A stretch of DNA of 64,000 nt from Capra hircus. Lineage: Eukaryota > Chordata > Mammalia > Artiodactyla > Bovidae. The notes beneath the pieces were generated by a model that saw nothing but the letters and a program-made list of their open reading frames with translations, was not told where the DNA came from and searched no databases. Of this stretch, positions 57,811 through 64,000 are shown piece by piece (the first letter of the stretch is position 1; every line of letters begins with the position of its first letter). The stretch covers positions 24,092,001-24,156,000 of the forward strand of contig NC_030836.1 of NCBI RefSeq assembly GCF_001704415.2, given 5' to 3'. Position numbers and translations under genes: made by a program.

Positions 57811-57912
57811 AAACATCTCCCACCTTGCTCCAGAGTGTCCCTCCCAAGACCTTTGCCTTTCCCTACTTTGAAGGCTCTTTCCAGCCTTTCATCAGATCTT
57901 CTTATTTCCCAG
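57811..57912 (+). CDS. DBX1: DBX1 coding exon 2 (residues 124-157, part of 158)
   Basis: This 102-base exon joins in phase with exon 1 (split Glu codon) and reads TSPTLLQSVPPKTFAFPYF then EGSFQPFIRSSYFP. This linker between the repressor region and the homeodomain is characteristic of DBX1. It is bounded by a CAG acceptor and a GTAAGT donor at 57913 and again ends after codon base 1 (phase 1), splitting an Ala codon. No catalytic or binding motif is recognisable; the aromatic/proline-rich text is conserved in DBX1 by memory of the human protein, where it differs at very few positions. Confidence 0.95.
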
Positions 57913-59844
57913 GTAAGTCTCGTCCCCCTTCCTTTCAGGAGGCTGGACGTCACCCCAGCCCCACCCCATCGCTCCATGCCCCGAAGCCGTATTTCTCCGT
58001 CCACCCCACGGGGTTACGCTCTGGTTCAGAGGTTGCGAGACGTACAACATTCACGAATCCGTCGCGCCAATTTGATGCCCTATTTAGCACAAGCAGTGAC
58101 TGCTTGACACTTTGCACCAATTCCCTGCTCTACAAATTAGCAGGAATTGTCATGGTCCCAATTTGAGGCGGTTCCCTTCCCGGCGCGGAGCTGTTGGCAT
58201 CTCTTCACGCCGCCGTTTTCCCACAGAGTCAGTGCACTTGGCCACGATTCCCCACAAAGGTTTCAGCACCATGACCAATTGGTCAGCTCCTCCGGGCAGC
58301 CACACACAGACCAGCCCTCGCCCCTCCGAGCCGCGGAGAGACACCTACCAGCCGGGGCTAATTTCTCTTTAAAACTCATTCAGGGCTGCGGGCTTTTCAC
58401 AAGACCACATGGGGTGCCCTCTTGTGTGGGATGCCTGGGGTCGCCCAGGGGGAGGGGGACTAGATCCTCCCACACCCCCAACCCTCTATTTCCAGCCCGA
58501 CTTCCCAAATTATACCCTACCCCCACCGCCAAAACGTTTTAAAGACCATAGAACTCGTAAAATTAGAAGTCGGAGGGAGGTCCATAACTGGGTCCCAGTT
58601 TAAAGGAGAAACACCTTAAGCAGCTTCCACGAAGTTTTCATCCTGAAATCCCAGTGATGACTCAAAACTCTACAGCTGGTCAAGACTGAGGAGATGGGAA
58701 CTCTTATAAAGGGAAAGGAGACTGGGTATGGTCGGTGGGGGGTGAGTAAAAAAAAATCTCGACAGCACTTCCCGGTATCAGCGAAAGAAACACGCAATTG
58801 ATTTTTGAAAGGGGGAGAGAGAATTCACCAACCGCCCCCCCCCCCCATTCATGCTGTTGCTGCTAATGGAATTTGCTCCCTTTCTCCCCCAGCTCAATGC
58901 TCTAACAAAAACAACCCGAGCTTTATAAATAGCTTTTCATGTCCATTTAATGAAAATGATTCGGGGAAGAGAAGCCTCTGCCATCAGTATTCTCCCAATG
59001 GTCTTGGCCTGCAGTTGTGTTTAGTTTGAAAGTGTAAATCTCTTTTGTCCCAGTAATATATGGCTTTCGCTGCTTGTCCTCAGTCTTTTTCTGTTAGTTC
59101 ATTACTACACAATTACCATTCACGCTTCATTAGAGTCTCTGTTTCTTTTGGGGTTTTTTTTTCCCCTCCCTTAAAGCGAAACTCTCCCCTACCCCCACCC
59201 CCGCCTTTTATCATGCCAATACCCATTGGGAAGCGGTCAATGTGCTAATTAGCTGCCACTTTTCATGTATTCGGGCCGAATTCTTTACGTTTTGCGGGTG
59301 AGGGGAGGAAAGATTAATATAAAAAAGATGAATACCGATTGGATTTTTCCAAAAATAAAAAAATCCAAAGCGGATTTTCTCCTAACAAATCAGTAAAGCA
59401 CCTCATTTTCATCCAAAGAATGCAAAAGCCACCAATGTGCTAAAAGCTTAGGGGGGAAACCCAAGAGGCCTCGGCTGGCTATTTTATTTTCACTTTTGTA
59501 ATTTATTATTTTTTTTTCTCCTGCTATATTAGCTGATGCACGCAGGTTTGGTTTCCCTGAGACCGTTGAATGGAAAAACGAAAGACTATTGTGGGGGCTG
59601 TTTTCTGTGTTTCCGTGGTTTTACCTAATCCGGGTTTGCACGGTTGAAAGGGAAAGTTATTTGGGCGGAAAGCTCCTTTCACTCTCGCAGGTTTGTAGGT
59701 TCGTAGCCTATTCTCCAGGGGGAGAAAAAAGAGAGCTTTAAAGAGACGAAGGATCAGAAAGGAAAACCAAAGGAAGCCGCAATGGAGGGGCGGACGGGGC
59801 AGGACACCGCCCAATCACTCACCTCGCACTCCTGGCCTCCGCAG
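57913..59844 (+). other. DBX1: DBX1 intron 2 with candidate intronic regulatory DNA
   Basis: GTAAGT donor, acceptor CAG at 59842-59844; 1932 bases. The part from 58855 to 59480 is AT-rich and repeat-free, with TAAT-core motifs including a perfect palindrome GCTAATTAGC at 59244-59253. C-runs occur near 58836. Conservation is suspected but not tested. Confidence 0.85.
59244..59253. promoter_or_regulatory. Palindromic homeodomain-type site
   Basis: GCTAATTAGC is a perfect 10-base inverted repeat with a central TAATTA, the typical paired homeodomain core. It is within DBX1 intron 2. Function is inferred only. Confidence 0.4.
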
Positions 59845-60047
59845 CGTCCTCCAGCGTCGTGCCCATCCCGGGGACCTTCTCCTGGCCACTGGCCGCCCGC
59901 GGCAAGCCTCGCAGGGGCATGCTGCGTCGAGCCGTGTTCTCCGACGTGCAGCGCAAGGCTCTGGAGAAGATGTTCCAGAAGCAGAAGTACATCAGCAAGC
60001 CGGACCGCAAGAAGCTGGCGGCCAAGTTGGGCTTGAAAGACTCACAG
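59845..60047 (+). CDS. DBX1: DBX1 coding exon 3 (homeodomain first part, residues 158-225)
   Basis: The exon starts by completing the split Ala codon and reads ASSSVVPIPGTFSWPLAARG, then KPRRGMLRRAVFSDVQ and KYISKPDRKKLAAKLGLKDSQ. The homeodomain starts at residue 182 (Gly, HD position 1). Arg186 (HD5), Phe189 (HD8), Leu197 (HD16) and Phe201 (HD20) are at canonical places in the N-terminal arm and helix 1; helix 2 ends before Gln225 (HD44). The donor GTGAGG is at 60048 and the phase is 0. The intron thus falls between HD positions 44 and 45, a site shared by many homeobox genes. KPRR just before the domain may act in nuclear import. Confidence 0.97.
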
Positions 60048-60450
60048 GTGAGGGCGGTCTCCCCGTAGCCCCTCCCGCCAGGCATGGTCCAAATGGGAGG
60101 GTTCTCGGAAACCGTTTAGGTCCCAGTGTACAGATGCGGTCAGGACTAGAGAGGACGGAAGGGGCGAGAGCCGCCTTCGCAGAGGCTCCTCGCGATAGAT
60201 AGCCACTCTCCCTGCCCCGTCTCTTCCGGGCTCAGCATCGACCCCCCCCCCCCGCCCGCCAACCTCGGCCAGGTACCCTAAGACCCGGCGAGAGGTGCGT
60301 GAAGTGGGTGACGGGGATGGGGGTGGGGGGTGAAGGGAAAGTGCCACGTGGCGTCCCAAATCGCTTTAAGGGATGGGGAGCTGGCAAAGACGGTGGCGGG
60401 GGCTCCGCGCTAACCTCCGCTCTCCCCTGCTCTCACCCCTTTCGCCCCAG
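60048..60450 (+). other. DBX1: DBX1 intron 3
   Basis: GTGAGG donor, acceptor TTCGCCCCAG ending at 60450; 403 bases. It contains a run of about 14 C at 60242-60255 and a G-rich stretch at about 60311-60330, which make it hard to sequence but are otherwise unremarkable. Confidence 0.94.
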
Positions 60451-60813
60451 GTGAAAATCTGGTTTCAGAACCGACGCATGAAGTGGCGGAATTCCAAGGA
60501 ACGCGAGCTCCTGTCTAGCGGGGGCTGCCGCGAGCAGACCCTTCCCACCAAACTCAACCCGCACCCGGACCTCAGCGACGTGGGCCAGAAGGGTCCTGGG
60601 GACTATGACGACGAGGAGGACGAGGGCCCGGGCAGCCCCCGCCCCCGCCTGGTCTATCACGCGGCCCCCGCCGACCCTCGGCACCTGCGGGACCCGCGGC
60701 TGGAAGCGCCGCTGCCCCCCTCGCCCGCGCGCTCGGGCAGCCCCGACAAAGCTTCGGACTTCTCCGACTCCGAGGACGACGAGGAGGGCGAGGAGGAGAT
60801 CACGGTGTCTTAG
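60451..60813 (+). CDS. DBX1: DBX1 coding exon 4 (recognition helix and C-terminus, residues 226-345)
   Basis: The exon opens with VKIWFQNRRMKWRNSKE, the homeodomain recognition helix (Val226 = HD45; Trp229, Phe230, Gln231 = HD50, Asn232 = HD51, Arg234 = HD53). Gln50 and Asn51 predict TAAT-type DNA binding. The homeodomain ends at Lys241. The C-terminus reads LLSSGGCREQTLPTKLNPH, then a low-complexity Pro/Arg/Asp/Glu region with GDYDDEEDEGPGSP, and ends FSDSEDDEEGEEEITVS (acidic tail, residues 329-345), stop TAG at 60811. Total length is 345 residues, against about 343 recalled for human, the difference lying in the acidic/low-complexity C-terminus. The exon is very GC-rich, and open frames in other phases are shadows. 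Confidence 0.97.
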   Translation: MKIWFQNRRMKWRNSKERELLSSGGCREQTLPTKLNPHPDLSDVGQKGPGDYDDEEDEGPGSPRPRLVYHAAPADPRHLRDPRLEAPLPPSPARSGSPDKASDFSDSEDDEEGEEEITVS

Positions 60814-61955
60814 AAGCCCCCGCGCCCCCCGGGGTACTGATTACTAGTGCTTTGAAACTGAAGAGGTGGGATTCGGTGCGTGTTCACTCGGCCCGCTGCC
60901 GCTCCCTGCTGCAGACGTCACCTTGTCCGAGGGCACCCTGGCCCCTTCCGTTGCCCCAAACGACAGTTCTTTCCCCTACACCCCTACAGCCCTCTCCGCA
61001 CAAGTTAAATTTAGGTCTTGGTCCCAGCCTTAACTCTTCCACGAGGAAGAGTCTTTGGGTCTATCGTGTTTTATTGCAAACTATTTTAAACACAAGTAGG
61101 GGTGTTCACTCCTACAGCCTGGGTTAAGCTGTGTGCCAGGTGCTACTGGCTTCAGCAGCAACAACCTTGTAAGAAAGCCTGCACGAAGCAGGAAACCGAG
61201 ACACGCTATCTCACAATATCAAGTCTATAACTTCAAGACCCCTGACTTCCCAGACCCCTCTACAGACCCCTCTACATCCCCATCTTAGGGAGCAACCGCA
61301 TCCTAGCCAACTCCAAACTCTGGTGACGCAGTCTTCTATAGCAATGCCCTTAGAAAGCTCAAGAAAAAAAAAAAAAAAAAAACCCACAAACCTGTGCCTT
61401 CTGGTCTAAGGTACTGCATAAACACTGGCTCTTTTCTATGTGCCCTATTCCCAGTGTTCTCTGGGCAAAGAAGTGAGACATCTACACGGGAGGAAGAGTC
61501 AAGCTGTATTTCTGTCTGTGTGTCTTAAAAGTATTTTCTTTACTATTTCAGAATCTATGGTATATGCACCAAGCATTCTCCCTTATGCCCTTTTATTATG
61601 ACTGGGGATGTTTCACTGAGCATTGGGCATGAGGTGAACAGATAGAGACCCACAAGCCTCTTTGATTTTTTTTTTCATGGAACTTTGCTGTCTTTGCACA
61701 GCTTTTTATGAACTGTACACTCTTGTACACGTGTATGGATATTTTATACCAAGGTTATTATGAATGATATAAAGAACTGACTAGATTTCCTCTTTCTTTT
61801 TTTACAATGCTGTTTAAACTTTAAAAGGTAGCTGTTTAATTGCATAACTTATGAAGAAATTACTTATTTTGTATTTTTACTGTGTACAAATTTTTATATA
61901 TGTATATATGTATTAAATGAAAAAATGCCAAATAAAAAGTAGAATGGACACAATG
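60814..61955 (+). other. DBX1: DBX1 3'UTR
   Basis: About 1.1 kb after the stop. GC content falls sharply after about 61000. It contains an A-run at 61362-61382 and an AT-rich distal part (tgtacaaatttttatatatg) leading to the poly(A) signals. The end is approximate. No transposon is seen. Confidence 0.75.
61931..61936 (+). other. DBX1: DBX1 polyadenylation signal AATAAA
   Basis: Canonical AATAAA at 61931-61936, with a variant ATTAAA at 61912-61917. No other canonical AATAAA was noticed between the stop codon and here. Cleavage is expected at about 61950. Confidence 0.7.
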
Positions 61956-62169
61956 ATCAAGCAATATCCCTAACTCACAGACTGTTAAAGCTATTCCAGT
62001 CTGAGGAATGGAGCTATTCTGGTCCAAGGGCTGCTGGAATTTACAGAAGGTATGCTCATATTCCAGAGGGAAAGGCACATGTCTAAAGCACCCAACTAGT
62101 TAGAGGTCCAGCTAGGACTAGAGTCCATTTTTGACTCCCAGGCCAGTGCCTTTTCTGCTTCCCTGAACC
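61956..62169. other. Spacer after DBX1
   Basis: Unassigned DNA; nothing is recognised. The repeat-poor block ends at the next SINE. Confidence 0.45.
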
Positions 62170-62378
62170 ATTGTTGTGTCAGTTGGTCAGTTACCAGCTC
62201 TTTGCCACCCCATGGACTGTAGCCCACCAGGCTCCTCTATCCATGGGATTTTTCAGGCAAGAATACTGGAGTAGGTAGCCATTTCCTTCTCCAGGGGATC
62301 TTCCTGACCCAGGGATCGAACCTGGGTCTCCTGCATTGCAGGCAGATTCTTTACCATCTGAGCCACCACGGAAGCCCT
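62170..62378 (-). mobile_element. Bov-tA SINE, antisense
   Basis: Complement of Bov-A (ggatttttcaggcaagaata) then the tRNA head complement with a well-kept B box (gggatcgaacctgggtctcc) and ctgagccaccacggaagccc. It is the first ruminant repeat downstream of DBX1. Confidence 0.92.
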
Positions 62379-62866
62379 ACCATAAAATAGCCAAATTCAC
62401 TATGGTTACAAGTAAAATAGCTCTAGTGAAGTGACACCAACAAATTGAGTCTGGACTGATCCTTCTCCCCTACTCTGAGGACTGAACTGATAGACTAAAA
62501 TAAATCAATGAAAGTCAATTTAAGTGGTTCAAGTTTGCAATGGTTTTTCTTTCCCTCCCTGAAGGCACGTTTTCCTAGTCCCTAGGAAAGCTCAAAGCTG
62601 GTTTTGATTTTTGTGTAGGAACTGATTTTATTAGCAATATCATCTACAGGCAGTGCCAGGGAACCTGATACAGGTTCTGGGGCTCCCCAGTGAAACTAAG
62701 TTCTTCAAAGATGGACTCTCAGCAGCAATGATTGATTTAACCAGCAACTAGTGAAGAGCATCAGTTAGAACTCTGGTGAAGCCTCTGTGCCCTTGGAGAG
62801 ACTGATCTCTGCCAAATGGATCACACAGATACACAGTTGGTTATTATGCTAACACATACTCCGACA
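62379..62866. other. Intergenic spacer
   Basis: No gene or nameable repeat is seen. Confidence 0.45.
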
Positions 62867-63132
62867 AAAGTGAAGTGTCGAAGCTGAAACTCCAATACTT
62901 TGGCCACCTGATATGAAGAACTGACTCATTTGAAAAGACCCTGATGCTGAGAAAGATTGTGGGTGGGAGGAGAAGGGGACAACAGAGGATGCGGTGGTTG
63001 GATGGCATCACAGACTCAATGGACATGAGTTTGGGTGGACTCCAGGAGTTGGTGATGGACAGGGAGGCCTGGCGTGCTTTAGTCCATGGGGTCTCAAAGA
63101 GTCGGACACGACTGAGTGACTGAACTGAACTG
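62867..63132 (+). mobile_element. BovB 3' end with 11-bp target duplication
   Basis: Sense BovB 3' end from cgaagctgaaactccaatac to the tail gactgaactgaactg. Flanks atactccgaca are at 62856-62866 and 63133-63143, a clean 5'-truncated insertion. Confidence 0.95.
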
Positions 63133-63261
63133 ATACTCCGACAGCCTGGAAAGAAGTTGTCAAGCTTAAATTTCAGTAGTTTGTATTATATTTGAAATTT
63201 GAATATATTTTATTTTCAACTCTCTTTTCAAAAAAAAAACCAAAACACAAGCCCCCTCCAT

Positions 63262-63540
63262 GCTGCTGCTGCTGCTGCTAAGTCACTTCAGTCGTGTCTG
63301 ACTCTGTGCGACCCCATAGACGGCAGCCCACCAGGCTCCCCCGTCCCTGGGATTCTCCAGGCAAGAACACTGGAGTGGGTTGCCATTTCCTTCTCCAATT
63401 CATGAAAGTGAAAAGTGAAAGTGAAGTCACTCAGTCATGTCCGACCCTCAGCGACCCCATGGACTGCAGCCTGCCAGGCTCCTCCATCCATGGGATTTTC
63501 CAGGCAGAAGTACTGGAGTGGGGTGCCATTGCCTTCTCCT
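63262..63540 (-). mobile_element. Bov-A2 SINE dimer, antisense
   Basis: Starts with the complementary AGC tail (tgctgctgctgctgcta), then both units in complement (caggcaagaacactggagtg at 63359; caggcagaagtactggagtg at about 63501) joined by the gaaagtgaaaagtgaaagtg linker. Confidence 0.95.
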
Positions 63541-64000
63541 CCCGCTCCATGCTAAGGTTAGGATATCCTCCCCTGCTGGGCCCAAGCGTGACACTGGGGA
63601 TCACTTCAGTGCCATGGGAATTTGGAGCAAAACTGATTTTAACTATCATAATTATCTTACTTCAAGAAATATACCACATTTCCCCCTCAACACATATGAA
63701 AATATTAGCCTGGTGTCCTGCATACGGTAGGCATGCAATTTTTCAGACCAGGAACCCTTTCTGCTCTGAATAATTCAGGCTATTTTCTCCTTTTCTCTGC
63801 TGTTGCCCGGAGGGATATCTAGAGATTCAGTCTTGACCAGAAACGGCTCACCTTTCCCTCTCTGCCAGTTCAAGCCTGCAGTTGTTACTTACAGTCAAGA
63901 ACTATTTACCAGCATGGGGATGGATTCATGTCTACATCAAAGTAGTCTAGTGGCACACCCATGTGCATACCAGCACTATCTTTAATAGTCAAGGGGTATT
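63541..64000. other. Intergenic stretch at window end
   Basis: No gene or nameable repeat is seen in the last 460 bases. Confidence 0.45.

Noticed and set aside
1..64000. A novel defence, mobile or biosynthetic gene system
   Set aside because: The window is mammalian intergenic DNA with one known gene; no unexplained coding cluster was found on either strand.

Overview
This is nuclear DNA from a ruminant, most likely cattle or a close bovid. The evidence is the density of ruminant-lineage repeats: BovB (RTE-type) LINE fragments, Bov-tA and Bov-A2 SINEs, CHR-type tRNA-derived SINEs of the whale-hippo-ruminant lineage, and a bovine-type L1. Older mammalian relics (MIR, L2, MLT1 LTRs, MER5A-like and other hAT-type elements, L1M) lie beneath them. 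I saw no prokaryotic genes, CRISPR arrays, rRNA genes or intact viral genes.

The only protein-coding gene I can support is DBX1 (developing brain homeobox 1), on the + strand near the right end. It has four coding exons (56810-57179, 57811-57912, 59845-60047, 60451-60813), all with GT-AG junctions and consistent phase. They encode 345 residues with an N-terminal eh1-like repressor motif, a complete homeodomain (residues 182-241) interrupted by an intron between homeodomain positions 44 and 45, and an acidic C-terminus. A TATA box at 56629 with CCAAT and SOX-like motifs lies upstream. A 3'UTR of about 1.1 kb ends near an AATAAA at 61931.

Layout: 1-12990 is repeat-rich intergenic DNA. At 13015-14060 there is an isolated CpG-rich block without a recognisable gene, followed by 2.6 kb (14061-16675) of AT-rich DNA free of recognisable repeats. 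From 16676 to 50039 the sequence is again dense in repeats. Notable items there are a 58-bp minisatellite grown inside a CHR SINE that itself sits in an MLT1 LTR (31445-32768), a 3.1-kb degenerate L1 (41935-45075), and a 2-kb BovB copy with an inverted 5' part (48046-50039). From 50040 to about 62170 there are no recognisable ruminant repeat insertions. This clean 12-kb block holds DBX1, its CpG-rich promoter and likely upstream and intronic regulatory DNA. Ruminant repeats resume after the 3'UTR.

DBX1 is known to specify p0/V0 interneuron progenitors in the ventral neural tube and the preBotzinger respiratory neurons. The intergenic DNA upstream is where its enhancers are expected. Those candidates are inferences from repeat exclusion, CpG content and motif content; no alignment could be run. 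I found no convincing new biological system. The most unusual structures are the SINE-born 58-bp minisatellite, the orphan CpG island and the inverted BovB.
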